A DNA stretch of 64,000 nucleotides from Streptococcus mitis (GCF_009496155.1 NZ_WIJP01000001.1:160569-224568); one strand, 5' to 3'; positions 27,379-37,723 are shown, numbered from the stretch's first letter. Numbers and translations are program-made. Notes: generated from the sequence alone by a model not told the origin.

Positions 27379-28941
27379 ATGAGAACAGTTGAATTTCTAG
27401 ATACCAGCCTTCGGGATGGAGAGCAGACACCTGGTGTTAACTTTTCAATTAAGGAAAAAATTGCCATCGCAAGGCAGCTGGAGAAATGGGGTATTTCAGC
27501 CATTGAAGCTGGTTTTCCAGCTGCGAGTCCTGATTCATTCACAGCAGTTCAGGAGATTGCCAAGGTCTTGAAAAAGACGGCGGTGACTGGGTTAGCACGT
27601 TCTGTCAAGTCTGATATTGATGCTTGTTACGAGGCTCTCAAGGATGCCAAGTATCCACAGGTTCACGTCTTTATCGCTACTAGTCCGATTCACCGAAAGT
27701 ATAAGCTCAATAAGAGCAAGGAAGAGATTTTGGAAGCTATTAAGGAGCATGTTTCTTATGCCCGTTCTAAGTTTGAAGTGGTTGAATTCTCTCCAGAGGA
27801 TGCGACTAGAACAGAGTTGGATTTCCTCTTACAAGTCGTTCAAACAGCGGTGGATGCTGGTGCGTCTTATATCAATATCCCTGATACGGTAGGATTTACA
27901 ACGCCAGAGGAATACGGAGCTATCTTCAAATACTTGATTGAAAATATCAAGACGGATCGTCAGATTATCTATTCGCCTCACTGTCACGATGACCTCGGAA
28001 TGGCAGTGGCTAATAGCCTTGCTGCTGTCAAAAATGGGGCAGGACGTGTTGAAGGGACTATCAACGGTATTGGTGAGAGAGCTGGAAATGCTGCCCTTGA
28101 AGAAATTGCAGTTGCTCTCAATATTCGCCAAGATTACTATCAAGCAGTAACCAGTATTGTCCTAAATGAAACCATCAATACTTCTGAAATGGTTTCTCGC
28201 TTCTCTGGTATTCCAGTTCCTAAAAACAAAGCCGTTGTTGGTGGCAATGCCTTCTCTCACGAATCTGGTATTCACCAAGACGGAGTCCTTAAAAATCCTC
28301 TCACTTATGAAATCATTACACCTGAATTGGTTGGTGTTAAGAGTAATAGTCTTCCACTTGGAAAATTATCAGGTCGCCATGCCTTTGTCGAGAAACTAAG
28401 AGAATTGGCCCTAGACTTTACAGAAGAGGACATCAAGCCACTCTTTGCTAAGTTTAAGGCATTGGCTGATAAGAAACAAGAAATCACAGATGCAGATATT
28501 CGAGCTCTGGTAGCTGGTACAATGGTTGAAAACCCAGAAGGCTTCCACTTTGATGATTTACAACTGCAAACTCATGCGGATAATGACATCGAAGCGCTCG
28601 TTAGTCTAGCCAATATGGATGGTGAGAAAGTCGAATTTAATGCGACAGGACAAGGTTCTGTTGAAGCAATCTTTAACGCCATCGACAAGTTCTTTAATCA
28701 ATCTGTTCGCTTGGTATCCTACACGATTGATGCGGTGACAGATGGAATCGATGCCCAGGCTCGGGTTTTGGTCACTGTTGAAAATAGAGATACAGAAACC
28801 ATCTTTAATGCAGTAGGACTTGATTTTGATGTGTTGAAGGCTTCAGCTATTGCCTACATCAATGCTAATACCTTTATTCAAAAAGAGAATGCTGGTGAGA
28901 TGGGACGTAGCGTTTCCTATCGTGACATGCCGAGTGTGTAA
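27379..28941 (+). CDS. leuA: 2-isopropylmalate synthase
   Basis: A 520-residue enzyme condensing acetyl-CoA with 2-oxoisovalerate, the first committed step of leucine synthesis. The DRE-TIM catalytic domain begins [16 protein letters not shown], with the metal site [15 protein letters not shown] near 205 and [14 protein letters not shown] near 295. The C-terminal regulatory domain (about 390-520), which binds leucine, is complete. AAAAGGGGAAATTTT precedes the ATG. It is controlled by the attenuator at 27258-27349. The frame is intact. Confidence 0.97.
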   Translation: MRTVEFLDTSLRDGEQTPGVNFSIKEKIAIARQLEKWGISAIEAGFPAASPDSFTAVQEIAKVLKKTAVTGLARSVKSDIDACYEALKDAKYPQVHVFIATSPIHRKYKLNKSKEEILEAIKEHVSYARSKFEVVEFSPEDATRTELDFLLQVVQTAVDAGASYINIPDTVGFTTPEEYGAIFKYLIENIKTDRQIIYSPHCHDDLGMAVANSLAAVKNGAGRVEGTINGIGERAGNAALEEIAVALNIRQDYYQAVTSIVLNETINTSEMVSRFSGIPVPKNKAVVGGNAFSHESGIHQDGVLKNPLTYEIITPELVGVKSNSLPLGKLSGRHAFVEKLRELALDFTEEDIKPLFAKFKALADKKQEITDADIRALVAGTMVENPEGFHFDDLQLQTHADNDIEALVSLANMDGEKVEFNATGQGSVEAIFNAIDKFFNQSVRLVSYTIDAVTDGIDAQARVLVTVENRDTETIFNAVGLDFDVLKASAIAYINANTFIQKENAGEMGRSVSYRDMPSV

Positions 28942-28952
28942 AGGAGAATGCT

Positions 28953-29990
28953 ATGACAAAGAAAATAGTAGCTCTAGCAGGGGACGGAATTGGCCCAGAA
29001 ATCATGGAGGCTGGTTTGGAAGTTCTGGAGGCTCTAGCTGAAAAAACAGGCTTTGATTATGAGATTGATAGGCGCCCTTTTGGAGGTGCAGGTATAGATG
29101 CAGCAGGGCATCCCTTACCTGATGAAACCCTCAAGGCAAGCGGGGAAGCAGATGCCATTCTCCTAGCGGCTATCGGTAGTCCTCAGTATGATGGGGCGGT
29201 CGTTCGGCCTGAACAAGGCTTACTGGCTCTCCGTAAGGAACTCAATCTCTATGCCAATATTCGCCCAGTCAAAATCTTTGAGAGTCTCAAGCATTTATCA
29301 CCTCTCAAACCAGAACGAATTGCTGGTGTAGACTTTGTCGTGGTGCGTGAGTTGACAGGTGGAATCTATTTCGGAGATCATATTCTTCGAGAGCGTAAAG
29401 CGCGTGATATCAACGACTACAGCTATGAGGAAGTGGAGCGGATTATTCGCAAAGCCTTTGAAATCGCAAGAAGTCGAAGAAAAATCGTTACTAGCATTGA
29501 TAAGCAAAACGTGTTGGCAACATCAAAACTCTGGCGTAGAGTAGCTGAGGAGGTCGCACAGGATTTCCCAGATGTGACCTTGGAACACCAGCTGGTAGAC
29601 TCAGCTGCCATGCTTATGATTACCAATCCTGCTAAGTTTGATGTCATCGTGACGGAGAATCTTTTTGGAGATATCTTATCTGATGAATCAAGCGTTCTAT
29701 CTGGTACGCTTGGAGTTATGCCATCAGCCAGTCATTCTGAAAATGGCCCAAGTCTCTATGAGCCTATTCATGGTTCAGCGCCTGATATTGCAGGTCAAGG
29801 AATTGCCAATCCTATTTCCATGATTTTATCAGTAGCCATGATGCTGAGAGATAGTTTTGGACGTTTTGAGGATGCGGAGCGTATCGAGTGTGCTGTTGAG
29901 GCAAGTCTAGCGTCTGGTATTTTAACAAGAGATATAGGTGGACAGGCTTCGACCAAGGAAATGACGGAAGCTATTATTGCAAGGTTATGA
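28953..29990 (+). CDS. leuB: 3-isopropylmalate dehydrogenase
   Basis: A 345-residue NAD-dependent beta-decarboxylating dehydrogenase, the third step of leucine synthesis. KIVALAGDGIGPEIMEAGLE opens the Rossmann-like fold, with RELTGGIYFGDH near 132 and the metal-binding NLFGDILSDESS near 235. EPIHGSAPDIAGQGIANPIS near 270 binds NAD. AAAGGAGAATGCT precedes the ATG. The stop overlaps the start of the next small gene by four bases (ATGA). Confidence 0.97.
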   Translation: MTKKIVALAGDGIGPEIMEAGLEVLEALAEKTGFDYEIDRRPFGGAGIDAAGHPLPDETLKASGEADAILLAAIGSPQYDGAVVRPEQGLLALRKELNLYANIRPVKIFESLKHLSPLKPERIAGVDFVVVRELTGGIYFGDHILRERKARDINDYSYEEVERIIRKAFEIARSRRKIVTSIDKQNVLATSKLWRRVAEEVAQDFPDVTLEHQLVDSAAMLMITNPAKFDVIVTENLFGDILSDESSVLSGTLGVMPSASHSENGPSLYEPIHGSAPDIAGQGIANPISMILSVAMMLRDSFGRFEDAERIECAVEASLASGILTRDIGGQASTKEMTEAIIARL

Positions 29991-30256
29991 AGTTAGACGA
30001 AAAAATTACTCTAGTCCTTTTGATTTGGAATGTTATAGTTTTCTTGATTTATGGCATTGACAAATCCAAGGCGAGGAGAAGAGCTTGGCGCATCCCTGAG
30101 AAAATCTTACTCATTTTAGCCTTTACTTGTGGTGGTTTTGGAGCTTGGTTAGCAGGAGTTACTTTTCACCACAAGACTAGAAAATGGTACTTTAAAACAG
30201 TTTGGTTTCTTGGGATGGTGACTACACTAGTAGCCTTATATTTTATTTGGAGGTAA
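29987..30256 (+). CDS. DUF1294 small membrane protein inside the leu operon
   Basis: An 89-residue protein with about three membrane spans (about 8-24, 40-58 and 70-88). Between them is the DUF1294 signature GIDKSKARRRAWRIPEKILL followed by GGFGAWLAGVTFHHKTRKWYF. Function is unknown. It overlaps leuB by four bases and precedes the leuC ribosome site by two, so it is translated as part of the leucine operon, although no leucine role is known. Confidence 0.85.
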   Translation: MKLDEKITLVLLIWNVIVFLIYGIDKSKARRRAWRIPEKILLILAFTCGGFGAWLAGVTFHHKTRKWYFKTVWFLGMVTTLVALYFIWR

Positions 30257-30259
30257 TGG

Positions 30260-31642
30260 ATGGCAGGAAAATCGATTTTTGATAAATTATGGAACCGTCA
30301 TGTCATCACAGGAGAAGAGGGGCAGCCCCAACTCATGTATGTGGATCAGCACTATATCCACGAAGTGACCAGCCCTCAGGCTTTTCAAGGATTGCGAGAT
30401 GCAGGTCGCAGATTGAGACGACCAGACTTGACATTTGGTACCTTTGACCACAATGTCCCAACGGTTAATATCTACGATATTCGAGATGTCATTTCCAAGG
30501 CACAAATTGATAAGCTAGCTGAAAATGTTGAGGAATTTGGAATTGAGCATGCGGCTCACGGTTCTGAAAAACAGGGAATTGTGCACATGGTTGGACCAGA
30601 AACAGGACGGACCCAACCAGGAAAATTCATCGTTTGTGGAGACAGCCATACGGCAACCCACGGAGCTTTCGGAGCGATCGCCTTTGGAATTGGAACTAGT
30701 GAGGTCGAGCATGTTTTTGCTACCCAAACCCTCTGGCAGGTCAAACCCAAGAAAATGTTGGTAGAATTCACTGGCGTTCCTCAAAAAGGAGTTTATTCCA
30801 AGGACTTCATTTTAGCCTTGATTGCCAAGTACGGCGTTGCCTGTGGTGTTGGATATGTGGTGGAATATCGAGGACAGGCTATTGATGCACTGAGCATGGA
30901 AGAGCGAATGACCATTTGCAATATGTCCATCGAGTTTGGATCTAAGATGGGAATCATGAATCCGGATCAAACCACCTTTGACTATCTCAAGGGACGGGAA
31001 TGTGTTCCAGAGGATTTCGAAGAGGCTGTGGCGGATTGGAAAACAATTGTCAGTGATGATGATGCCGTTTATGATAAGGTTATCCGAATGGATGTCTCAG
31101 ACCTAGCTCCTATGGTTACCTGGGGCACCAATCCTGCTATGGGGGTTGACTTTGATAGTAGTTTCCCAGAAATTAAGGATATGAATGATGAGAGAGCCTA
31201 CAATTACATGGACTTGGAACCAGGTCAAAAGCCAGCAGATATTGAACTAGGTTATATCTTTATCGGCTCTTGTACCAATGCTCGTCTCAGCGATTTGCAA
31301 CTGGCTGCGCGATTTGTCAAAGGGAAGAAAATTGCTCCTAATTTAACGGCTATCGTGGTTCCAGGCTCTCGTCCTGTCAAACGAGCTGCTGAGAAGTTGG
31401 GCTTAGACAAGGTCTTTCTAGATGCTGGCTTTGAATGGAGAGATCCAGGTTGTTCTATGTGTCTAGGGATGAATCCAGACAAGGTTCCTGATGGTGTTCA
31501 CTGTGCCTCAACCAGCAATCGAAACTTTGAAGATAGACAGGGATTTGGTGCTAAGACCCATCTCTGCAGTCCAGCCATGGCAGCTGCGGCAGCTATTGCA
31601 GGGCGTTTCGTAGATGTTCGGCAAATGCCAGAAGCCCAGTAA
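30260..31642 (+). CDS. leuC: 3-isopropylmalate dehydratase large subunit
   Basis: A 460-residue aconitase-family subunit carrying the [4Fe-4S] cluster. It isomerises 2- to 3-isopropylmalate with LeuD. The cluster Cys residues are in [11 protein letters not shown] (about 335) and [11 protein letters not shown] (about 398). [20 protein letters not shown] near 130 is family-typical. TTGGAGGTAATGG precedes the ATG. The frame is intact. Confidence 0.97.
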   Translation: MAGKSIFDKLWNRHVITGEEGQPQLMYVDQHYIHEVTSPQAFQGLRDAGRRLRRPDLTFGTFDHNVPTVNIYDIRDVISKAQIDKLAENVEEFGIEHAAHGSEKQGIVHMVGPETGRTQPGKFIVCGDSHTATHGAFGAIAFGIGTSEVEHVFATQTLWQVKPKKMLVEFTGVPQKGVYSKDFILALIAKYGVACGVGYVVEYRGQAIDALSMEERMTICNMSIEFGSKMGIMNPDQTTFDYLKGRECVPEDFEEAVADWKTIVSDDDAVYDKVIRMDVSDLAPMVTWGTNPAMGVDFDSSFPEIKDMNDERAYNYMDLEPGQKPADIELGYIFIGSCTNARLSDLQLAARFVKGKKIAPNLTAIVVPGSRPVKRAAEKLGLDKVFLDAGFEWRDPGCSMCLGMNPDKVPDGVHCASTSNRNFEDRQGFGAKTHLCSPAMAAAAAIAGRFVDVRQMPEAQ

Positions 31643-31651
31643 GGAGAGGAT

Positions 31652-32245
31652 ATGGAGAAATTTACAGTTTATAGGGGAACGACTGTTCCTCTCATGAATG
31701 ATAACATCGACACTGACCAAATCCTACCCAAGCAGTTTCTCAAGTTAATTGATAAAAAAGGATTTGGTAAGTACCTCATGTATGCTTGGCGTTATTTGGA
31801 CGATAAGTATACTGAGGATCCAGACTTTGTCTTTAACCGACCTGAATATCGGAAAGCTAGTATTCTCATATCAGGGGATAACTTTGGCGCAGGGTCTTCG
31901 AGGGAACACGCAGCTTGGGCTTTAGCGGACTATGGTTTTAAGGTTGTGATTGCAGGATCTTTTGGGGACATTCATTACAATAATGAACTTAATAATGGCA
32001 TGTTGCCTATTGTTCAGCCCAGAGAGGTTCGAGAGAAACTAGCCCAGCTACAACCGAGTGACCAGGTAACTGTGGACTTGGAACAACAAAAAATCATCTC
32101 ACCAGTTGGAGAATTCACTTTTGAAATCGATAGCGAATGGAAACACAAGCTCTTAAATGGTTTGGATGATATCGGTATTACTTTGCAGTATGAAGACTTG
32201 ATTGCTGCTTATGAAAAACAACGACCAGACTACTGGCAGGATTAG
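31652..32245 (+). CDS. leuD: 3-isopropylmalate dehydratase small subunit
   Basis: A 197-residue swivel-domain partner of Leu[16 protein letters not shown] near 17 and the substrate-binding [19 protein letters not shown] near 74 are intact. AAGGAGAGGAT precedes the ATG, nine bases after leuC. It completes a full leuABCD set. Confidence 0.97.
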   Translation: MEKFTVYRGTTVPLMNDNIDTDQILPKQFLKLIDKKGFGKYLMYAWRYLDDKYTEDPDFVFNRPEYRKASILISGDNFGAGSSREHAAWALADYGFKVVIAGSFGDIHYNNELNNGMLPIVQPREVREKLAQLQPSDQVTVDLEQQKIISPVGEFTFEIDSEWKHKLLNGLDDIGITLQYEDLIAAYEKQRPDYWQD

Positions 32246-32272
32246 AAGAAAAATAGAAAAGGAAATAGAACT

Positions 32273-33052
32273 ATGACAAAACACATTCAATGGAACGGAA
32301 CACTTTCACAAGAAGGCTATGACATTTTAAAAGGTGAGGGCGGTTGTATCGTTTGCCCTACAAAAGTTGGTTACATCATCATGACTAGCGATAAGGCTGG
32401 TCTTGAACGTAAGTTTGAAGCCAAAGAACGTAACCGTAACAAACCAGGTGTTGTTCTCTGTGGTAGCATGGATGAACTTCGCACTTTAGCACAACTCAAC
32501 CCAGAAATTGAATCCTTCTACCAAAAACATTGGGACGAAGATATTCTTCTTGGTTGTATCCTTCCTTGGAAACCAGAAGCTTTTGAAAAACTCAAAGCAT
32601 ACGGTGATGGTCGTGAAGAACTCATGACTGACGTGCGTGGTACTAGCTGTTTCGTTATCAAGTTCGGGAAAGCTGGTGAACAATTGGCTGCCAAACTTTG
32701 GGAAGAAGGCAAGATGGTCTACGCTTCATCTGCAAACCCATCTGGAAAAGGAAATCGTGGTAAGGTAGAAGGAATCGGAGAACGCATCGAAGGGGCAGTG
32801 GACCTTGTTATCGAGGCAGACGACTATGTGGCATCAATCCAGCCTGACAAAACGATTGAAACTCGCTACGAGCAAGGTGTGATGGTCTCTATGGTCGATA
32901 AAGATGGTAAACTCATCCCAGAACAAGGAGGAGCGCGATCAACTTCACCAGCTCCAGTTGTGATTCGCAAAGGGCTTGACATTGATAAAATCATGATGCA
33001 CCTGTCAGACACCTTTAACTCATGGGACTACCGTCAGGGAGAGTATTATTAG
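32273..33052 (+). CDS. YrdC/Sua5/YciO-domain protein
   Basis: A 259-residue protein with the YrdC fold: GCIVCPTKVGYIIMTS near 24, KERNRNKPGVVLCGSMDEL near 50, RGTSCFVIKF and the ATP-side motif SSANPSGKGNRGKVEGIGE near 158. YrdC-domain proteins make threonylcarbamoyl-adenylate for tRNA t6A or bind RNA. Whether this divergent copy is the housekeeping Sua5/TsaC cannot be judged here. It lies 27 bases after leuD and shares the leu transcript. Confidence 0.75.
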   Translation: MTKHIQWNGTLSQEGYDILKGEGGCIVCPTKVGYIIMTSDKAGLERKFEAKERNRNKPGVVLCGSMDELRTLAQLNPEIESFYQKHWDEDILLGCILPWKPEAFEKLKAYGDGREELMTDVRGTSCFVIKFGKAGEQLAAKLWEEGKMVYASSANPSGKGNRGKVEGIGERIEGAVDLVIEADDYVASIQPDKTIETRYEQGVMVSMVDKDGKLIPEQGGARSTSPAPVVIRKGLDIDKIMMHLSDTFNSWDYRQGEYY

Positions 33053-33061
33053 GATAAAAAG

Positions 33062-33109
33062 AAGTCTAGTGTAACGAGGGAATAAAGCTTTCTACACTAG
33101 ACTTTTTCT
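33062..33109 (+). terminator. Terminator after the leu-yrdC transcript
   Basis: AAGTCTAGTGTA and TACACTAGACTT form a perfect 12-pair stem followed by TTTCT. It separates the leu operon from the inserted mcrBC genes. Confidence 0.85.
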
Positions 33110-33146
33110 TTAGAAATTCTTTTCTTTTTCTATAGGATATGATATT

Positions 33147-33171
33147 CTATATATGAAATATATAGTTTTTT
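33147..33171 (+). promoter_or_regulatory. Perfect inverted repeat before mcrB
   Basis: CTATATAT-GAA-ATATATAG followed by TTTTTT, 33 bases before the mcrB start. It could be an operator for a repressor or a weak terminator, and its role is not known. Confidence 0.4.
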
Positions 33172-33203
33172 ATTCGAACATTATTATAAAAGGAGTACGA
33201 TTT

Positions 33204-35114
33204 ATGCTGAAAAGAAAAGTTAGTTTAGAAGATTTTTATAAATGGTATAGTCAAAATAAAGAAGAGTTATTAAATAAGGCAACTGCTGGTGAAAAGTTTA
33301 ATGATAAATTAAAAGAAGAGTTTCTCCAGGAATGGCCTTTGGATAGGATTTTAACAATGTCAATCGATGAATATATAATAGGAAAGGGACAGCAAAATAA
33401 GTCTTTGTGCTACGCTCTTGAGAAAGGAAAATACAAAAATCTATTTCTTGGAATTTCTGGTGGCTCAGCTTCAAAATTTGGTATTTATTGGAATAAAAAA
33501 ACAAACAAATATAAAGATCAAGCTAATAATGAGATTTCAGAGTTGGATCAGCGATTTTCAAAATTAAAATCAGATTTGTATGAAATTATCAAAGAAGGTA
33601 TTCGTTTTAACTTTGAAAATCCTATTTTTGATATGAAAAGATCAACAAATGAATTTATTGGTCGTTCTGCTATGGTGACAAAACTACTTTGTATCTATTC
33701 TGAGGGAGATCCTTTCTTTGGTGTAAATATTAATAGTCAGAAAGAATTTTGGAACCACTTTGTTTCTCAGACAAATCAAGGTGGACCTTATCTGCAAAAT
33801 CATAAAATAATTGAACTGGTGTCCAAAACTTATCCTGAGTTGGAGCCATCGAAATTAGGAACTATGCTTTTTGAGTATTCTAAGCTTTTTATGGAAAATA
33901 AGGAAGACAATAGTACAATGGATTCATCAAACAATTTTCGTCATCAATTAACTCAATCTCTATTAAAGTCTCCAAACCTTATCCTCCGTGGGGCACCAGG
34001 TACGGGAAAAACACGCTTAGCCAAAGATATAGCCAAAGAGTTAACAAATGGTAATAAAGATCAAATAGGCTTTGTACAGTTTCACCCATCTTATGACTAT
34101 ACGGATTTTGTAGAGGGTTTAAGACCAGTATCTAATGGAGATGGTACCATTGAGTTTAAACTAGAGGATGGTATTTTTAAGAAGTTCTGTCAGAAAGCGA
34201 AAGAAGCTCAGAAAACTGGTGGACAAGATAATTTTGAGGAAACGTGGGCTAAACTAACGGATGCTATCAACGAGAAACAGGGACAATATTTGTTTCCTCG
34301 TAGTTCAGTCCCAGCTAGTTTAAATAGCCAAGGGAATGTGAAGTTTGATTCTCCTGTTGCCACTAAAGAAAATGTATATCTTTTATACAAGGGCGAGGAG
34401 ACTCATCTAAAGCACCAAACTTACCACAAAATTGTTTTGGATCACATGAAAGAAAGTTATGGTTTATGTGATTATGTATCTCCAACAAATGACACAGACA
34501 AGAAATTCGTCTTCATCATTGATGAAATCAATCGTGGGGAGATTTCTAAGATTTTTGGAGAACTCTTTTTCTCTATCGACCCTGGTTATCGTGGTGAAAA
34601 GGGGAGTGTTTCTACCCAGTATGCTAATTTACATGAGACTGATAAGAAATTTTATATCCCTGAGAATGTCTACATCATCGGAACCATGAATGATATAGAC
34701 AGATCTGTTGATACCTTCGATTTTGCTATGCGCCGTCGTTTCCGCTTTGTTGAAGTTACGGCTGAAAGTCGACTTCACATTCTAGATGAAGAACTAGGTG
34801 AGGATGCAAAAGAAGCTAAAATTCGATTAAGAAACTTGAACGCTGCTATTGAAAATATTCAGGAATTAAACAGTCATTACCATATCGGGCCAAGTTATTT
34901 CCTTAACTTGAAGGATGTAGATTTTGACTATGAATTACTCTGGTCTGATTACCTCAAACCGCTTTTGGAAGATTATGTACGTGGTTCTTATGATGAAGCT
35001 GAAACTCTTGAAACATTGAAGAAGGCATTTGATCTGACAAAGAATGAGCAAAAAGATCAGGCAGTAGCTGATGACAATGAAGGCGATGAAAACGATGATG
35101 CGGATAACCGATAA
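33204..35114 (+). CDS. mcrB: McrB-like AAA+ GTPase subunit of a type IV restriction system
   Basis: A 636-residue protein. The N-terminal about 250 residues form a DNA-recognition-type region without a motif I recognise (FLGISGGSASKFGIYW, then a helical stretch). The McrB AAA+ domain follows: Walker A RGAPGTGKTRLAKDIA near 265, Walker B FIIDEINRGEISKIFGELF near 437, and GTMNDIDRSVDTFDFAMRRR near 493 carrying the McrB-type MNxxDRS motif. It would cut modified DNA together with McrC. AAAAGGAGTACGATTT precedes the ATG at 33204. The C terminus is very acidic. Base composition is more AT-rich than the flanking leu genes, suggesting transfer. Confidence 0.85.
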   Translation: MLKRKVSLEDFYKWYSQNKEELLNKATAGEKFNDKLKEEFLQEWPLDRILTMSIDEYIIGKGQQNKSLCYALEKGKYKNLFLGISGGSASKFGIYWNKKTNKYKDQANNEISELDQRFSKLKSDLYEIIKEGIRFNFENPIFDMKRSTNEFIGRSAMVTKLLCIYSEGDPFFGVNINSQKEFWNHFVSQTNQGGPYLQNHKIIELVSKTYPELEPSKLGTMLFEYSKLFMENKEDNSTMDSSNNFRHQLTQSLLKSPNLILRGAPGTGKTRLAKDIAKELTNGNKDQIGFVQFHPSYDYTDFVEGLRPVSNGDGTIEFKLEDGIFKKFCQKAKEAQKTGGQDNFEETWAKLTDAINEKQGQYLFPRSSVPASLNSQGNVKFDSPVATKENVYLLYKGEETHLKHQTYHKIVLDHMKESYGLCDYVSPTNDTDKKFVFIIDEINRGEISKIFGELFFSIDPGYRGEKGSVSTQYANLHETDKKFYIPENVYIIGTMNDIDRSVDTFDFAMRRRFRFVEVTAESRLHILDEELGEDAKEAKIRLRNLNAAIENIQELNSHYHIGPSYFLNLKDVDFDYELLWSDYLKPLLEDYVRGSYDEAETLETLKKAFDLTKNEQKDQAVADDNEGDENDDADNR

Positions 35115-36414
35115 TCAACACAAGATTGTTAAAGAAGAATTTGTTGAAGGCTATCCTAAACTAAGCAATCTTCTTTTAGATAGAACCTTGGAAAGTCTAT
35201 CCCAAGATGAACGTATTTTTATTTTTCCAAATGATTTGAAAAATTCTCCTGACTTAGAAAAGGAACAAAAAATCTTTGAAACAGTTAATCAGAAAATCAA
35301 GACAGGAAATGTAATTGGTTTTCTGGGGTGTGGTCAGGAAAGATTAACAATTTCCTCTCGCTTTTCTGATGAGAGTAATGACTATTTTTTGTATTATCTT
35401 TTACAAAAGGTTTTTCATATCAATCTCACTAGTTTAGATGTAGCTTTGTCGAGTGAAGATAAGCTCTATCAACTTTTGATGTATCTCTTCCCTAAGTATC
35501 TACAAGCTGCTATTAGAAAAGGTCTTTATAAGGAATACCATCGATTTTCTTATAACGACAGTCATGTTAAGGGAGTGATTGATGTAAGAAACCATCTCAA
35601 GAAAAATCTTCCTTTCACGGGAAATATTGCCTATACAACGAGAGAGTTCACCTATGATAATCCCCTCATGCAGTTGATCCGTCACACTATTGAATACATT
35701 AAAAAACAGAAAGGCATTGGTCAAGGGGTATTTGATAATCTCTTAACTAGTCGTGAAAACGTAGCTGAAATCGTGCGTGTAACGCCCTCTTATAAACTAG
35801 CTGATCGTGCTAAGATTATTCGACGAAATCAATCTAAACTTTTGCGTCATGCATACTTTCACGAGTACAGAAAGTTACAAGAACTTTGTCTGATGATATT
35901 AAACCAAGAAAAGCACGGTTTAGGGTATCAAGATCAAAAAATCCATGGTATTCTTTTTGATGTTGCCTGGCTTTGGGAAGAGTATGTTCATACTTTATTG
36001 CCAAAAGATTTCATCCATCCACGGAATAAAGAAAAACTAGGTGGTATTTCGGTATTTTCTGTTGGGAAACGGAAAGTATATCCAGATTTTTATCAAGAAG
36101 AGCTTAAAATAGTATTAGATGCTAAGTATAAAAAACTGGAATTGACTGAAAAAGGAATCAACCGTGAGGACTTATTCCAGCTGATTTCCTATTCTTATAT
36201 TTTAGAAGCTGAGAAGGCTGGTCTTGTTTTTCCGAGCAAGGACAAGATTGTTGATAATGAGATAGGAAAGCTAGCAGGTTATGGAGCTTTGTTGAAGAAA
36301 TGGTCTATCCAAATCCCTCAGAAGTCTTCATCTTATCGTGAATTTTGTGAAATGCTGGAAAACTCCGAAGAAAGTTTTAAAAGGAATATTACTAAAGAAG
36401 TGGGGATAAAATAA
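35098..36414 (+). CDS. mcrC: McrC-like nuclease subunit of a type IV restriction system
   Basis: A 438-residue McrC-family protein. The N-terminal part contacts McrB, and the C-terminal PD-(D/E)xK nuclease core is seen as VYPDFYQEELKIVLDAKYKK (about 340-360, with Asp in YPDF, Asp-Ala-Lys at the DxK position). The ATG at 35098 overlaps the mcrB end by 17 bases, and GAAGGCGATGAAAACG upstream is a plausible site. Other in-frame ATGs at 35071-35095 are possible. Overlap and order (B then C) are as in E. coli mcrBC. Confidence 0.85.
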   Translation: MRITDNQHKIVKEEFVEGYPKLSNLLLDRTLESLSQDERIFIFPNDLKNSPDLEKEQKIFETVNQKIKTGNVIGFLGCGQERLTISSRFSDESNDYFLYYLLQKVFHINLTSLDVALSSEDKLYQLLMYLFPKYLQAAIRKGLYKEYHRFSYNDSHVKGVIDVRNHLKKNLPFTGNIAYTTREFTYDNPLMQLIRHTIEYIKKQKGIGQGVFDNLLTSRENVAEIVRVTPSYKLADRAKIIRRNQSKLLRHAYFHEYRKLQELCLMILNQEKHGLGYQDQKIHGILFDVAWLWEEYVHTLLPKDFIHPRNKEKLGGISVFSVGKRKVYPDFYQEELKIVLDAKYKKLELTEKGINREDLFQLISYSYILEAEKAGLVFPSKDKIVDNEIGKLAGYGALLKKWSIQIPQKSSSYREFCEMLENSEESFKRNITKEVGIK

Positions 36415-36480
36415 TCTCTCCACTTTTTTGTCTTTGATATAAGTAAAAACCGAACAATATATTTTAATTTATAACATTAT

Positions 36481-36509
36481 TTGACAAAAACTGTACTTTG
36501 ATTTATAAT
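36481..36509 (+). promoter_or_regulatory. Consensus promoter of guaC
   Basis: TTGACA (36481-36486), a 17-base spacer and TATAAT (36504-36509) are a perfect consensus match. Confidence 0.85.
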
Positions 36510-36515
36510 AAATTA

Positions 36516-36586
36516 AGGAAACGTCGGAAAAGACGTAGAGATGCGCAAGCATAGGTAGGTCATTATAAAAGAAACGAGACATCGAT
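36516..36586 (+). ncRNA. Structured 5' leader of guaC, possible regulatory RNA
   Basis: The about 70-base leader holds two compact hairpins: ACGTC-GGAAAA-GACGT (36521-36536) and ATGC-GCAA-GCAT (36541-36552, a GNRA loop). An A-rich single strand follows and no good Shine-Dalgarno sequence is visible before the guaC ATG (GAAACGAGACATCGAT). It may be a small cis-regulatory RNA. I do not recognise it as a named class. Confidence 0.4.
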
Positions 36587-37573
36587 ATGTTAAATGAATT
36601 CCCAATTTTTGATTACGAAGATATTCAACTGATTCCAAATAAATGTGTGATTAAAAGTCGTGCAGAAGCGGATACAAGTGTCACTCTAGGAAATCACACC
36701 TTTAAACTACCTGTTGTGCCAGCTAATATGCAGACGATTTTGGATGAAAATGTAGCAGAGCAACTGGCTAAAGGAGGTTACTTCTACATTATGCATCGTT
36801 TTGATGAGGCAGGACGCATTCCTTTTATTAAGCGTATGCATGAGCAAGGGCTCATTGCTTCTATCTCTGTTGGTGTTAAGGACTATGAGTATGATTTTGT
36901 TAGCCATCTCAAGGCTGACGCTCCAGAATACATCACGATTGACATTGCTCATGGTCATGCGGATAGCGTGATTTCTATGATTCAACACATCAAGAAAGAA
37001 TTGCCAGATACCTTTGTCATTGCTGGAAATGTGGGAACACCAGAAGCTGTGCGTGAATTGGAAAATGCTGGTGCGGATGCTACTAAGGTCGGAATCGGTC
37101 CTGGTAAGGTTTGTATCACCAAGGTCAAGACTGGTTTTGGTACAGGTGGTTGGCAGTTGGCTGCTCTACGCTGGTGTGCCAAGGCTGCACGTAAACCGAT
37201 TATCGCTGATGGAGGAATTCGTACTCACGGAGATATTGCCAAGTCTATCCGTTTCGGTGCCAGCATGGTTATGATTGGTTCCCTCTTTGCAGGACACATC
37301 GAAAGTCCAGGGAAAACGATTGAAGTAGACGGTGAACAGTTCAAAGAGTACTACGGTTCAGCCTCACAATATCAAAAAGGTGCTTACAAAAATGTGGAAG
37401 GCAAACGTATCTTGCTTCCTGCTAAAGGTCATTTGCAAGACACTTTGACTGAGATGGAACAGGACCTTCAAAGTGCTATTTCATACGCAGGTGGACGTCA
37501 GGTTGCCGACCTGAAACACGTTGATTATGTTATCGTGAAAAACTCTATCTGGAATGGGGATGCTTCCCACTAA
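36587..37573 (+). CDS. guaC: GMP reductase
   Basis: A 328-residue IMPDH/GMPR-family TIM barrel converting GMP to IMP with NADPH. The catalytic Cys loop [21 protein letters not shown] is near residues 166-186 and [19 protein letters not shown] near 206 binds phosphate. There is no CBS insert, as expected for GMPR. The leader at 36516-36586 may regulate it. It sits directly downstream of mcrBC. Confidence 0.96.
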   Translation: MLNEFPIFDYEDIQLIPNKCVIKSRAEADTSVTLGNHTFKLPVVPANMQTILDENVAEQLAKGGYFYIMHRFDEAGRIPFIKRMHEQGLIASISVGVKDYEYDFVSHLKADAPEYITIDIAHGHADSVISMIQHIKKELPDTFVIAGNVGTPEAVRELENAGADATKVGIGPGKVCITKVKTGFGTGGWQLAALRWCAKAARKPIIADGGIRTHGDIAKSIRFGASMVMIGSLFAGHIESPGKTIEVDGEQFKEYYGSASQYQKGAYKNVEGKRILLPAKGHLQDTLTEMEQDLQSAISYAGGRQVADLKHVDYVIVKNSIWNGDASH

Positions 37574-37599
37574 GACGGGCTATCTCACTAGAAAAAAAC

Positions 37600-37628
37600 T
37601 TGTTATTAGAGCAAATTTCTGTTATAAT
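37600..37628 (+). promoter_or_regulatory. Promoter of tRNA-Arg
   Basis: TTGTTA (37600-37605), a 17-base spacer and TATAAT (37623-37628), 12 bases before the tRNA. Confidence 0.75.
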
Positions 37629-37639
37629 AAAACAAGTTT

Positions 37640-37711
37640 CCACCCTTAGTGTAATGGATATCACGTAAGATTCCGGTTCTTGAGATGGGGGTTCGATTCC
37701 CTCAGGGTGGA
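37640..37711 (+). tRNA. tRNA-Arg (anticodon CCG)
   Basis: The cloverleaf folds: acceptor CCACCCT/AGGGTGG, short D-arm GTG/CAC, anticodon stem TAAGA/TCTTG with loop TTCCGGT (anticodon CCG), T-arm GGGGG/CCCTC with loop TTCGATT, and discriminator A. CCA is not encoded. It decodes CGG. Confidence 0.93.
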
Positions 37712-37723
37712 TGTAAACATCCT

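Noticed and set aside
37640..37711. tRNA-Arg as the attachment site of an integrated element
   Set aside because: No integrase gene and no repeat of the tRNA 3' end was seen nearby.
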